Of a DNA stretch of 64,000 nt, positions 30,255 to 40,501 are shown one piece after another. Made by a program: the position numbers and the translations under genes. Position 1 is the stretch's first letter, and each line of letters opens with the position of its first letter. Source of the DNA: Chrysophaeum taylorii (lineage: Eukaryota; Sar; Pelagophyceae; Pelagomonadales; Pelagomonadaceae); contig JAQMWT010000009.1 of the NCBI GenBank assembly GCA_029834535.1, forward strand, positions 1 through 64,000, in the 5' to 3' direction. The notes under the pieces were generated by a model, which did no database searches, was not told the DNA's origin, and saw only the letters and a list, made by a program, of their open reading frames with translations.

Positions 30255-30953
30255 ATGCGGCTCCTCCGTGCCAAGGCCGCCAGGAAGATCCTGGGGTTCT
30301 ACCGTGTCGCGTTCGGGGTCGAGGCGCCTTACACCGTCTTGCTGGACGGGCCCTTTGTCCAGCACGCCGTCAGGTCCAAGATTGACGTCGAGTCGCGGTT
30401 CCGGAAACTTGTTGGAAAGGTCCGGCTGGTTGTTCCGAGCGCCGTCGTCGCCGAACTCGATGGTCTCGGGTGCGCCGACGCGGTCGCCTTCTGCCGAACC
30501 TGCCGCGTTGTGGAGGTGTCGGAGGGAGTGGCGACGGAGGCTATCGTGGGCCTCGTCGCGGAGAAGGCCTCCGTCGTCGTCGCGACCCAGGACGCCCAGC
30601 TCCGGCGAGAGCTCCGTAAAATCCCGGGGGTCATCCTCGCGAGCTTTGCTGGGCCCGTCCTCGCCCTCGAGCCCCCGAGCAAGGCCTCGAGGGTTGCGGC
30701 TGCCAAGGCGGAACGCGACCGAAGTCGCCCCGACGCCGCCGAGAAGGACCTGGCGTCCCGCCTTCGGAGGCGCGACGCGCCCCAGCCCCTGAAGAAGCAG
30801 GGCAGCAAGAAGCGCGCGGCTGCCCCCAATCCCCTGTCCTGCCTACCCTCCAAGAAGCAGCGCCACGATCCCCCACCCACCGCGGGGAACAAGACGAGCC
30901 GAAACAACCGCCGCCGCCGCCGCCGGCCCACGACGACACAAGAATTGACTTGA
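30255..30953 (+). CDS. UTP23: rRNA-processing protein UTP23 (PIN-domain, Fcf1 family)
   Basis: This 232-residue protein is a nucleolar component of the small-subunit processome that helps release snR30 from pre-18S rRNA. The N-terminus is typical: ARKILGFYRVAFGVEAPYTV, then LLDGPFVQHAV. The PIN core continues with VVPSAVVAELDGLG, a CRTC pair that may be part of the family's zinc site, VATQDAQLRRELRKIPGV and a closing LALEPPS. The basic tail (residues 150-232) is rich in Lys/Arg and low-complexity. Its stop is 5 bp from the stop of the convergent neighbour. Confidence 0.9.
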   Translation: MRLLRAKAARKILGFYRVAFGVEAPYTVLLDGPFVQHAVRSKIDVESRFRKLVGKVRLVVPSAVVAELDGLGCADAVAFCRTCRVVEVSEGVATEAIVGLVAEKASVVVATQDAQLRRELRKIPGVILASFAGPVLALEPPSKASRVAAAKAERDRSRPDAAEKDLASRLRRRDAPQPLKKQGSKKRAAAPNPLSCLPSKKQRHDPPPTAGNKTSRNNRRRRRRPTTTQELT

Positions 30954-30958
30954 CTTTA

Positions 30959-31819
30959 TTAGCGTATGCGATGGGTCGCCACGTCACGGAGCGGGTGGTG
31001 GCGGGACTCGGCGGCGCGGATGGCCGTCCGCTTGGTAGTAGCGAGGCCTCGTTGGCGGTCGCGGACCCTCGTGGTGAAACGGTCGAGGCGGCGCTGCTGG
31101 GGCGGCGCGAAGAGGGATCGTCTCTCGGCGGCCGCGAGGACGGCCACCTCGACGGGGGTTTTCGCCCAGGGCTTGGCGTCGTAGGCGGGCCAGGCCGCGC
31201 GGAGGCAGTGGAGGATCGCGTCTCTTCGCGCGGCCGCGCGTTGGGAGCCCGAGGGCACGAGGGCCTCGATGGCCGCGCGGACGCGTTTCATCGCGGCGGC
31301 GAACTCGAACGTGTCGTCGGTTCGAAGTATCGTCCGCGCCGTCCGACACGAGAGAGACCAAGTCACGACAGTCTCGCGATCCCGACGCCCGAGAACACTC
31401 CCTGCGACGAGGATCTCGAGGAGGCGAGAAATGGGGGGGACCAAGTCTTCGGCGAGGCTAGCCCGCCCGACGAACCGCTCGATCGTCCGGAAAAAGAGAG
31501 GTGCGGTTTCCGTCGAGAGGCCGCCCGCCGCCGCAACTTCGGCGAGCATCGCGAGGGCCTTGGCGGGCTTCGCCTCGACGGCGCGGCACACCCGTTCCAC
31601 CGTCGCGACGGCGTCGACCGACCGGGAGGTGCTGCAAAACGAGACGACCTTCTTTCTTTCGGGGGGAGCCGCGTCGCGGTAGTATCCGAGGCCGCGGGGC
31701 CCGGCCTTGAAGAGAAACCCCTCGCGCGGGCCTCGGAACGAACTCGCCGCGGCGAAGTCGTCGTCCTCGATCACCACCCCGACGATCTCGTCGGCGTCGT
31801 CAAACTCGAGCTCCACCAT
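30959..31819 (-). CDS. hypothetical protein with N-terminal GLGYYRD motif
   Basis: The protein has 286 residues from the ATG at 31817-31819. The N-terminus is acidic (DDADEIVGVVIEDDDFAAA) and is followed by RGPREGFLFKAGPRGLGYYR, a short motif that I think recurs as a natively unstructured N-terminal segment in other eukaryotic proteins. The remainder is helical (Ala/Arg/Leu-rich) with no domain I can name. Cys and Trp are few. It is convergent with UTP23. Confidence 0.6.
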   Translation of the reverse strand: MVELEFDDADEIVGVVIEDDDFAAASSFRGPREGFLFKAGPRGLGYYRDAAPPERKKVVSFCSTSRSVDAVATVERVCRAVEAKPAKALAMLAEVAAAGGLSTETAPLFFRTIERFVGRASLAEDLVPPISRLLEILVAGSVLGRRDRETVVTWSLSCRTARTILRTDDTFEFAAAMKRVRAAIEALVPSGSQRAAARRDAILHCLRAAWPAYDAKPWAKTPVEVAVLAAAERRSLFAPPQQRRLDRFTTRVRDRQRGLATTKRTAIRAAESRHHPLRDVATHRIR

Positions 31820-31864
31820 AATTATTCACTTTTTTTGACGACGACAGTGTTGTTGTTATTATTC

Positions 31865-34830
31865 ACAGACAGCAGCGTTGGGAATTCACTTCAGCAGGTG
31901 AACGTGAACCACTTCACGAGCCACGCAATATTGGTGAAGTGATTTGAAGTGAACACGTCGCCCTACGTCGTGAACCTCTGTGAAGTGAACGCCACATTTT
32001 TTTTTTTTTTATAACGCCAGCGCCTGTCCCTGCCGCGCCCCGCCAGTTCCGTGCCCCCCGCGCGCTAATGCCTAGGTCTGGTGCTCTTAGATTCACTCGC
32101 GTTTTGGGGCGAAGGAGGAGTTAGTTACCGTGGATGGGGTTCAGTGTTTCTTACTTTATTAGGCGATGTGAACAACCTCGGTATCTTCGTCTTGTTTTCT
32201 TCCCTCATCAACCTCCATCTCCAAAGAGTCTTCGGGGAATCATGGTGCTCTCGGCGTTTTTGAAAAACTCGGTCTCGTGTCCGAGGTCCCTGTACTTAAT
32301 CCGGGCCGCCGCAATGAAATTCGTGTTCGTGCGCAGTAGGGTAACTTTGTCCGTCTCGTCCGCGCCGAGCAACGTATTTCCCTCGGTCAGGACAAGATTT
32401 CCAATGCTCAGGTAGCGCTCACAGTAGCTCTGCGCGCCATGTGTACCAATTGAACCCTTAGAGGCTCTCGCCATGTCCGGAAGGAAGGAACCCATACTGC
32501 TCCTTGGTGAACGGTCGATACAGCTTTCCAACGTCGAGCACAGCCAGATCTGTGAAGCCGACTTCATCCTTCTTCTCAAGTTCAGGATAATGCTCTTTCC
32601 AGCTGAGCGATCTCGACAGCCTGATGATCCATTGAGTGAAGACCTATTCAAACTCCACATTGAAATTGGGCATCTGGTTCTCAGGCATAGCAAAAGGCTC
32701 ATCGCCACTAATGTCGTCCTCCCAAGCATCGGGTGCGTCGAGTGCCGCCAAGAGATTGCGGGCAGGCGCAGGCTCGGAGGGCGGGCAGGCTCGGAGGAAA
32801 TCTTTGTTTTTTCGTGGTGGAATGCAGTCCGTGCGTAAATCACATATTCTTCCTCGAGCAACTTCCTCTGGCCCGAGCTCTCTGATTGGACGACAGGTGC
32901 CGGCAGTTGATAGTCCGAAAGTCAAGAAGGAAGGCAATCAGCTCGCGATCGTTGAATTCGTAGTCGAAGTGACGCACGTGGTTTTCATTATTCCGGCAAA
33001 ACCGACGCTCACATTCGAGTATAGCCCGCTCAAGACAGATTTTGCCGGTCTCGCTGAGGTCGTCAACATCGACAGTCTTACGTGGCATGGATTTCGCAGT
33101 TATGCTCGGGAGATCAATGACTTCTAGCGTCCCAGCTCGCAGAGACTCGATCATGTTGTGCTTGATCAATGCGGCGCACGCCCCCAGGTATAAGTGTTCA
33201 TGTTGCACGAAAACAACGGCCTCATCCGTTATAGCAAAAATCGCCTCGAATTCAGCCAACGCCACCCATTGTTCATCACTGATTGTCCAGGGGAGTCCAA
33301 TGTTGGTCGCCGTGTACATTTTGAGCACGTGGTTCATACGCAGCAAAAAGGAACGAATAAGTTGGTATCGCGCCCGGAACCTCGTCTTATTGAGGTCGAG
33401 CCGGCGATTTATTAAAAGGTTGTAATGGCAAAAACGCATGCAGATCCTTCAAACGTGTGCCGTAAGAAAAGTACTTGGCTCCATCGTGGGCACTGTTCAG
33501 CAGCTTATGGCCGGCTGGAAATGCATTGATCACCTGCTTGCCTCTGGATCGTGCCAAGTCGCCACATGCCGAGATTTTTGAGATATATCATGCATGTCAC
33601 ACGCTTCGACCTCAACAAAAAAATCATTCTTCGGCGACGCCAATTGCAGCCAGGTCTTGAACAATGGTTGCGGCCGCCAAATCGATGTCGATTCCCGCAC
33701 GCTCCGCGACCACAGAACGGAGCAGAGAAGCCGTGCCGGAATCTGTTCCGTCGTCAGCTGGAACGAGGCCCACGCACACCGTCTCAACGCCACTCCAATC
33801 GGGCCAGACGAAGGATAGGCCAATGGCCCGTCGCTTGAACTTATCCTTGAGTGTCCCGCCGTCATGCAGCACCTGGGCGGATGGATTGCCGAAAGCCGCT
33901 TCATAACACTCCGTAACGACGTGCTTCAAGATTCGAACAACAAAACAACGATATTCAGCGTCCACCCATTCATCAAACAGCGCCTTTCGAGTCATGAACG
34001 AGGGCGCTTGCCTTTCCCGCCACCGCCGCGGTAATACTACGCCTCGATTAGGTTGCGATGATCTTCGTCGTCAAAGGTGCGCTTGGAAATCCACCGCGAA
34101 GTGTAACCGTAGTGCCGAGCCGAGAACGCCATCAGGGAAGAGTGCTTTGCCTGGCTGGGCATGGCCATGAAATATCTCGTAATATAAGATTTACCCTTCG
34201 AGGCTGCCACAACGCCCGCGGCCGTCATAACGCCCTCCTTTTCTTGGTCTGTCTTCTGTTTCTTGGTGAGCTGTTGACGTCCCAGCTCGTCGAATCCTTC
34301 TCCCGATGCGCAGCCTTGAAGTGGGCCCCAAGAGGGCATGGTCGTCTGACTGCCACGTGCCTTTCTTGAAGTCTCTCGTCATCATCCAGGCGCTCCCAGC
34401 ACCGGATACACACGTGCGTCGTCGCCTTCCCACTGGTCAACGCGGTCAGGATGATTTTCCTTCAGAGTCGACGCGCGCAGTCCCACCACACCTTGGAAAA
34501 ACCTGGTTGATCGTCCACTTTTGTTGTTGCCGGGTGTGCTCCACGTCACAACATCGACGTCGCAATCGGCTCGTTCTTGAGAACTTCCTCCCTCCTTCTG
34601 TTAACACCGCGTTTAAATTCCTCATCATCAACATTATACTCCACCTCCAGAGGTAGGTAGGTCGCGGGGTCAGGGTCAGGCCGTCAGCCAAAGTGAATGA
34701 ACGTGAAGTGAACATTTGGACTTCGGACAAAAAATTTTCGGTGAAGTGAAGTGAAGTGAAGTGAAGTGAAGCTTAAATTCAGCGAAGCTAGAAAAGTAAG
34801 GCCAGTGAAGAATTCGAATTCCGAATGGTT
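31865..34830 (-). mobile_element. broken hAT DNA transposon
   Basis: The transposase is read on the minus strand. A BED-type zinc finger (HVCIRCWERL ... GAHFKAAH) lies at about 34310-34430. A catalytic-region remnant (DGGTLKDKFKRRAIGLSFVW) lies at 33624-33995. A helical insertion region (LPWTISDEQWVALAEFEAIF) lies at 32840-33439. The hAT C-terminal dimerisation domain (SIGTHGAQSYCERYLSIGNL followed by VLTEGNTLLGADETDKVTLL) lies at 32208-32480. The parts are in different frames, so it is inactive. Both ends carry repeats of GTGAAGTGAA: about 31885-31985 on the left, and 34690-34775 on the right, where GAAGT is tandemly repeated. GAATTC with a nearby CACTTCA-like stretch occurs in inverted orientation near both ends and may mark imperfect terminal inverted repeats. 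Confidence 0.75.
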
Positions 34831-34841
34831 TCTGTCTGTCG

Positions 34842-36260
34842 TTAACAAACCCTGATCCCCGCCGCCGGCGTAAGCGGGCGTCGACGGTCGCGGCCGCGGC
34901 GAGCGCGGAGGGCGAGGGTGGGGGTCGGCGCGGGGAGGAGGGCGGTGGCGAAGCAGCGGTGGAGGTGGGCGAGCATGTGGGAGAGGAGGTGGTACTTGGT
35001 GGTGGCAGAAGAGGTCAAGTCGACGAGGTCGTCGTACCTCCCGTTGAGCTCCATCTCGAGGTCCCGGAGCGAAGGGAGCGGAAAAGCCGAGCAGGCGTCG
35101 ATCTTGACGCGGGGGGCGCGCCAAGGGTAGTCGGGGGGGATCGAAAAAGTGGCGCGGAGGGTGGCCTTGTGGAGGTGGTAGGTCGCGGCGAAGGCGAGGG
35201 AAGCGTCGGAGGGCGAGTCGAGGCGGGTCCACGATTGGAGCGACGATACGTCGAGGTCCTCGAGGTCGCGGAGTTGTGGAGGGCGGCGGTCGAGAGTCGC
35301 GAGTTGGGCGAAAAGAGAACGGCGCGCAGCGAAGCGCTCGGCGAGGTGCGCGGTGATGTCGGAGGGGGTCGGCCCCGCAGCGAGGCCCGCGAGAGCCTGG
35401 ACCCAGTCGTAGGCGCGGCCGCGCGAGGTCGCGTCGGATCCCGAGTCCCCAGGGAACAGCTCCAGCAAGAGCATGTCTTCGTCTTTGGGGGTGGTGGTGA
35501 CGCGGATAAGGCCGCGGTCGTCGGTGAAGAGGACTAGAGCGTCGCCGGCGGCGAGCGCGACCTTATCGCCTCGGACGTCGACGTCGAAGCCGCGAGTTAC
35601 GAGCCGAGCTCGGAGCACGTACAGCGGCCGCGAGAGCGCGGTCCGGGCCTCCTCGGTCAAGGCGCGCTCGCGAACGCGCGATCCGAACACTGTTTCGAGG
35701 GGCGCGGCCGCGGCGGCGAGGGCCTCGAGGTGCCGCGGGAGTTTGGATAGGCGCGCGTTCGACGCCTCGATTCCGTCCTCGAGGTCGCGCTTGCGCTGGT
35801 CCATCGCCGCGACGCGCGCAACAAGACTCCGCCGCGCCGCGAGCTCCTCCTCGAGCGCGGCCTTCCGCAGCGCCTGGCCCTCGACCCGGTCGACGACGAC
35901 TAAAGGCCCCCCCTCGTTCCCGACCCTTTCGAGACTCGGCAGCTCCGCGGACGCGCAAAACCGCACCTCGTCCTCGAGCCGCTGCTTGCGGTACTCGAGG
36001 CTCCGAAGCGCGGTGTGCTGCGCCTCCAGCACCGATCGCCGCTTGTCCACCTCCTCCCGCGCCTCCTCGGCGGCCAAGAAAGCCCGCCGGCTCGCAGCCT
36101 TGAGCGTGATCAGCGCGATCGCGCCGTCGGTCATCGCCCGCCTTTTCTCCTGCAGTTCGGCGGCGCCCTCGACGCGCGGCCGCAGCGCCTCCACGACGGT
36201 CGCCTGGTCGTCAAATTCAGCGAGTGCGGCGGCAATCTTGGCTGCAGCGCCCATCGTCAT
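34842..36260 (-). CDS. THOC5: THO complex subunit 5 (THOC5)
   Basis: The 472-residue protein belongs to the THO/TREX complex, which couples transcription to mRNA export in the nucleus. The diagnostic N-terminal part is present: LKAASRRAFLAAEEAREEVD, then the coiled coil through LRSLEYRKQRLEDEVRFCAS (residues about 50-110). A second coil (about 130-195) and the C-terminal part with FSIPPDYPWRAPRVKI follow. Animal and plant THOC5 are usually 600-800 residues, so this one is short. The stop lies about 12 bp from the right end of the hAT remnant, so the tail may have been changed by that insertion. The ATG at 36258-36260 is followed at once by a second ATG. Confidence 0.78.
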   Translation of the reverse strand: MTMGAAAKIAAALAEFDDQATVVEALRPRVEGAAELQEKRRAMTDGAIALITLKAASRRAFLAAEEAREEVDKRRSVLEAQHTALRSLEYRKQRLEDEVRFCASAELPSLERVGNEGGPLVVVDRVEGQALRKAALEEELAARRSLVARVAAMDQRKRDLEDGIEASNARLSKLPRHLEALAAAAAPLETVFGSRVRERALTEEARTALSRPLYVLRARLVTRGFDVDVRGDKVALAAGDALVLFTDDRGLIRVTTTPKDEDMLLLELFPGDSGSDATSRGRAYDWVQALAGLAAGPTPSDITAHLAERFAARRSLFAQLATLDRRPPQLRDLEDLDVSSLQSWTRLDSPSDASLAFAATYHLHKATLRATFSIPPDYPWRAPRVKIDACSAFPLPSLRDLEMELNGRYDDLVDLTSSATTKYHLLSHMLAHLHRCFATALLPAPTPTLALRARRGRDRRRPLTPAAGIRVC

Positions 36261-36289
36261 CTCATAGGGTTATTACTAGGGAAAAGTCA

Positions 36290-38755
36290 AGTTTCCAACC
36301 ACCATATAAGTTTGGTCACCGTAAACCTTCAACAAGTTTGGTCACTTAAGTTTGGTCAATCCGTCTCTTGGTTGACTAAACTTGTACTCTCAGAGAGCAA
36401 ACATACGGTTCGATGACAAAACAAGGCCCGCCGTGATCAAGCTTTCAGCGGTTCTGCACGTCGCGCTGTGACTCCGGATCGTCCTTCGACTTCGAAACGA
36501 ACACGGTATCGATGCGGGCTTCGCTCAGGTCGAGCGGGAGCGTGGTGGTAACACGCCGACGTCGGTTGACCACGACGCCGAGAAAGAAAACAAGAAGTCG
36601 CGTGCCCAGGCGAAGGTAAACGACTATGAGAGATCGCCGAGTACGCTGTCGCAGCTCAGAGCGCGCAAATACGAGGCTCCACTTTACTCGATCTGACCAA
36701 GATGCCAAGTTCAGCAGGTGTGTTCTCGAGGCCGACTTGCAGCAGATGATGTTCGACACGGGCGGCAAGTTGACGGCGTGTACAACATGGTCTACAGCGC
36801 GACAGCGCTGTCGTTCAAGTGCTATATGCAAGATGCAGCGTTTATGTGCGTGCTGCTCGTTGTGATGTGCAAGTAAAAATACCGTCGCGTGTGCTAAAAG
36901 GCACACCTGCTCCGAACCTTCTTGCCGACAAAGATCCAGCTATCGCGCGAAGCACTTCTGCGAGGCCGTGTCGGTCCTCATCAAGGGCTTTATGGAGGGC
37001 AAGTCAGGCGGCTCGCTGGCCGGTTAGCACCCGGAAAGTCCGTGTTGGGATGGGGTTCGCTCGGTTGGGCAGAGCGCGACGGACAGGTCGATTGTTCGTG
37101 GACCAACACGTCCGCGGCCTGCGACGCTTTTGCACGACCTCGCACAAGACGGCGCAGTGGCGGTCCACCATCAACAAGTCCGTCCTCGTCCCTCGCCTCT
37201 GCCCCAACTGCGTGATTTTCCTCCGTGATTCCGTACCGGCTCCTGCCGGTCCGGCCTGGCTCCCATGCTCGGGAGAGGTCTGAAGTTAGTTAGTTAGTCA
37301 GTCAGGCGGCTCTTCTCGGCATATGCGTTTGATAGACATCTGCAACAATGTCATCCGCTAAAGGCACGAGATGGTGAACCGGGATCGTTCGCTGTAGTCT
37401 GTCATAAACATCGAACTAATAAGGCGCATCCGAATAATCTTGGGCGACGAAACAGCGTGGTATCAGCGTTGTCTTGCGCAGACCTTGTTTGTATATGTTG
37501 TTCTGCGAGTGTTCGCATGTTGATGCGTGTGTATGGTCAAACTTGGAGGCATTCAATTTGGTGTGATCAAATTTCGAACAATCACATCAAACTTGTCATA
37601 TTTTAGACTCGTACTGATGACAGTCGGGTTAGAATTACAGGGGTGGTGTCGGCGGATCTTCATGGAACGAGGCTGTCGACGTCTTGACATCCCTTCGCGC
37701 CGCAGCTTGTATTTGCCGACTTTCTCGTACAGTGCTCGACGGTGCAGCAGCAGCTCCCGGGGAGATCTTGCGGCAGGGCGGGGTTGTCGAGATGCGCGAG
37801 GAGGAGGAGGATAAGGAGGTGTTCTCTTACGGTCGTGCGAGTTGTTTATGCTGGCGTAACGGCACGTGCTCGCGTTGCCGTCCCATGATCAAGCTGGACA
37901 GCTAACTCCGGGTCGGGTACGCGACGGTGAGGAACTCCTGAACGTGGTCCTGTACGGTCCCGCACAAGTGTGGGACTACAATCTTTGGGTGCTCGAGGGC
38001 GTTGCTCGCGCAGTTTCTCGAGGTCGTCGAGTTTCGCGTTCTCAACCCCGAGTCGATTATCAAAGACGCGCTCCCTCTCGAGTTTTGGGATGCAGAATGG
38101 GGTGATCCGTCTCACGCAGACCGTGTAAGTCTGGTGTCCTATGTCCGCTTGTTGTTGAAGAATGACGCACAACCACGGCAACACCACCGTGGTGAGTCGC
38201 GGTTTGGGTGGCTTCTACGAACGATGGAAGGTATGAGAATGGGCCCAGCTTAAGTACGCCAAGCTGTGGGAATCTGCTCTCGGGGCCGCGTGTCGCTGCC
38301 CGCTCTCCTTGCGTATCGCCGTGCTGTCTTAGGACGGACCTCCTTCTAAGGCGGTCATGGGGGGGTGTCCATGCCGCGCGTGTAACGCCACGGTAGATTC
38401 TGCGTAGCTGCAGCACCTAGCTCTCGTTTTTAAAGCATTTTCGCACCAAAAGCGCTCACGCGCCCCCTTAAAAAGCCTCCTTAAGTTTGATTTAAAAAGC
38501 CGAAGTTTGGTCAATACTGTGGAAGTTTGAGGAGTAGTGATCAAACTTGTTGACCAAACTTACAAGGAAATTAATCAAACTTGAAGGGTTGATTGATCAA
38601 ACTTAATGCAACTTCGGAGTGACCAAACTTAACTGACCTAACTTCTATGGAAAGTGACCATACATGTGAGTTTTTCCTTAATCATACATCAAAATCGAGC
38701 AAACATGAAAGAAATTCACCAAACTTTTTGACCAAACTTGACGGATCCCTTATTA
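36290..38755. mobile_element. unclassified repeat element bordered by AAGTTTGGTCA arrays
   Basis: Degenerate copies of an 11-bp motif, AAGTTTGGTCA or its complement TGACCAAACTT, are clustered at about 36300-36400, 37525-37605 and 38480-38750, on both strands. Between them are frame remnants that I cannot assign. One resembles a Lys/Arg-rich protein on the minus strand at 36445-36906, and others lie on the plus strand at 36626-37280 and 37860-38250. A segment at 37223-37300 is repeated at 21331-21409. It may be one degenerate DNA transposon or two adjacent ones. Confidence 0.5.
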
Positions 38756-38763
38756 CTATTATT

Positions 38764-40023
38764 ATGATTATTCTTGTGACGTCGTTGGCGTTAGGCGCCG
38801 TCGTCGAGGTGCGCGTGCGCGGCGTGAAGAGGCGGATCGAGGGCGAGCCATGGACGGCGGCGCCGCAGTTCGTCGAGGCCCACAACATCTCGAGATCAAA
38901 GGACTGCGACGACGACGACCGCTTCTGCGTCGTGTCGCTCCTGGCCGAACTGATGCGCGCGGACCACCGAGCAGACGACGCCGCCGCCGCCGAGGGATGC
39001 CCGCAGCACACGGGCGGCCTCTTCGTGGCGATTCCATCGGCCGCCACCAATCTCGACCGCCGCAACGCAATCAGGCGCACGTGGTGCCGTCGAGCCGTTC
39101 GCGCTCGAGTATCGTTCTTCGTCGGCGGTCCCGCCACCCCGGCCCTCGACGCCGAACGCGCAGCCCACGGCGACCTCGTATTCGTGGACGTCGAGGACGC
39201 GGCGACAAACGTCACCGCCAAGCTCCTCGCCTCGCTCCACCTCTTTGCCGCCCGAGGGAATTATACGCACTACGTGCGTGCCGAAGACGACTGTTACCTG
39301 TTCGTAGACCGCCTCGAATTCTCTTTGAGGGGCAGACCAGACGAGGTCAGGGCCGCCTTTTTTACCGATATCATCGACTACCCCCGCGGCTTCGCCGTGG
39401 TCCTCCCCGCGACCGTCGCCACTGCGCTCGCGCGCCTCGACGCCGACGTTGGATTCGGACTCGGCTCCCGCGGCAAAGGCCCCCGACCCCGCGGCGCCAA
39501 GGGGGCCTGGCTCCGCGACCGCTGGTGGAACGACGACACCTTCCTCGGCCTCCTCCTCTACCCCCTCAACCTTGTTTTTGCCCACGATCCTCGCTTCCAC
39601 GACCTTCCCGGACGCGGTCCCAACGCCGCCCAACTCTCCCTTACCTCCATCGCCGTCAATAGCGTCCAGACCCCCGCCGAGTTTTCCGCCGTCCACGCCG
39701 GCACACCCCCCACCGCACGCAACACTTGGACCCGCGACGGCAATACCCTCCGCGTCCGCGCCGACGTCGACGGAACGCCCGTCAACTTCCAACTCGCGAT
39801 CGGCGATCACGCCTGCGCCCGGGACGCCGCGCGAGCCGCCGCCCGTCTCTGCACCCACTTTCCAAAACTCCCGCCCTCCGAGTGCCAAAACGCCCGGGTA
39901 GCCCTCCTCGCCGTCTGCGATGAGGCCTCCGCGCCACCCGCCCTCTGGCCGGCGCGCCACTCCCGCCCGCGGGAACCGGGACTAGTAGGAGCCTCGACGG
40001 CCCCCCTCCTCGATCTTGAATAA
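38764..40023 (+). CDS. GT31-like (beta-1,3-galactosyltransferase family) type II membrane glycosyltransferase
   Basis: From the ATG at 38764 the protein has 419 residues; an in-frame ATG at 38647 would add 39 residues coded by the motif array, which I reject. MIILVTSLALGAVVEV is the signal anchor. The GT31 landmarks follow in order: RRNAIRRTWC, VSFFVGG, ATNVTAKLLASLHLFA, then THYVRAEDDCYLFVDRL. EDD stands where the metal-binding DDD/DxD usually is. WWNDDTFLGLLLY follows. A Cys-containing C-terminal domain (ACARDAARAAARLCTHF) is extra. It probably adds a galactose or related sugar in the Golgi. The upstream 270 bp are the end array of the repeat element, so the promoter is repeat-derived. Confidence 0.78.
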   Translation: MIILVTSLALGAVVEVRVRGVKRRIEGEPWTAAPQFVEAHNISRSKDCDDDDRFCVVSLLAELMRADHRADDAAAAEGCPQHTGGLFVAIPSAATNLDRRNAIRRTWCRRAVRARVSFFVGGPATPALDAERAAHGDLVFVDVEDAATNVTAKLLASLHLFAARGNYTHYVRAEDDCYLFVDRLEFSLRGRPDEVRAAFFTDIIDYPRGFAVVLPATVATALARLDADVGFGLGSRGKGPRPRGAKGAWLRDRWWNDDTFLGLLLYPLNLVFAHDPRFHDLPGRGPNAAQLSLTSIAVNSVQTPAEFSAVHAGTPPTARNTWTRDGNTLRVRADVDGTPVNFQLAIGDHACARDAARAAARLCTHFPKLPPSECQNARVALLAVCDEASAPPALWPARHSRPREPGLVGASTAPLLDLE

Positions 40024-40501
40024 GGATGTATACTCCTTGGTGTGTGTGTGTGTGTGTCTCTCTCCCCCTCCCTCCCTCGAGGCGCCCGCCACAAATGACA
40101 CGCGGTTGAATTCCCTCGTGAGGGTGGCTCGCCCGCGGCAAGCTCGTGACGTTTGGAACCTAGCCGCACTTGGACGACGACGACGAGTGCGCGGCCTTTT
40201 GCGACCTCAAATTCCAACACCTTAGCTCGCGCGGGACGGCGTCTAAGACGTGCCGACCGCCAGGGACTCTCCTATGTTGGCTGGCTGTCTCCACATTGCA
40301 GCGCGAGGTTGTGACGAACGAACGAACGAACGAACGAACGAACGAACGAACCATGAAGCTCCATCCAAAACAAGCCTCCTTCCAATGCATGTACTCTCGG
40401 CATCGCTCCGTCGGCATGGACTGCATTGCGCAGCATTGCTGCCCTCAGCCCCTCTGGCGCCACCACGACGAAGGACCCTTTCCTTTCAGAAAAGCGGGGT
40501 A
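40024..40501. repeat. intergenic with simple repeats
   Basis: It holds a GT run (40040-40060) and a GAAC tetranucleotide array (about 40312-40350). No gene is evident. Confidence 0.5.

Noticed and set aside
36445-36906. A 153-codon minus-strand frame as a host gene
   Set aside because: It lies inside the unclassified repeat element, has no recognisable domain and is interrupted in composition.
38647-38763. An N-terminal extension of the GT31-like protein
   Set aside because: Its 39 codons are made of the AAGTTTGGTCA repeat array, and the signal anchor follows directly at the ATG at 38764.
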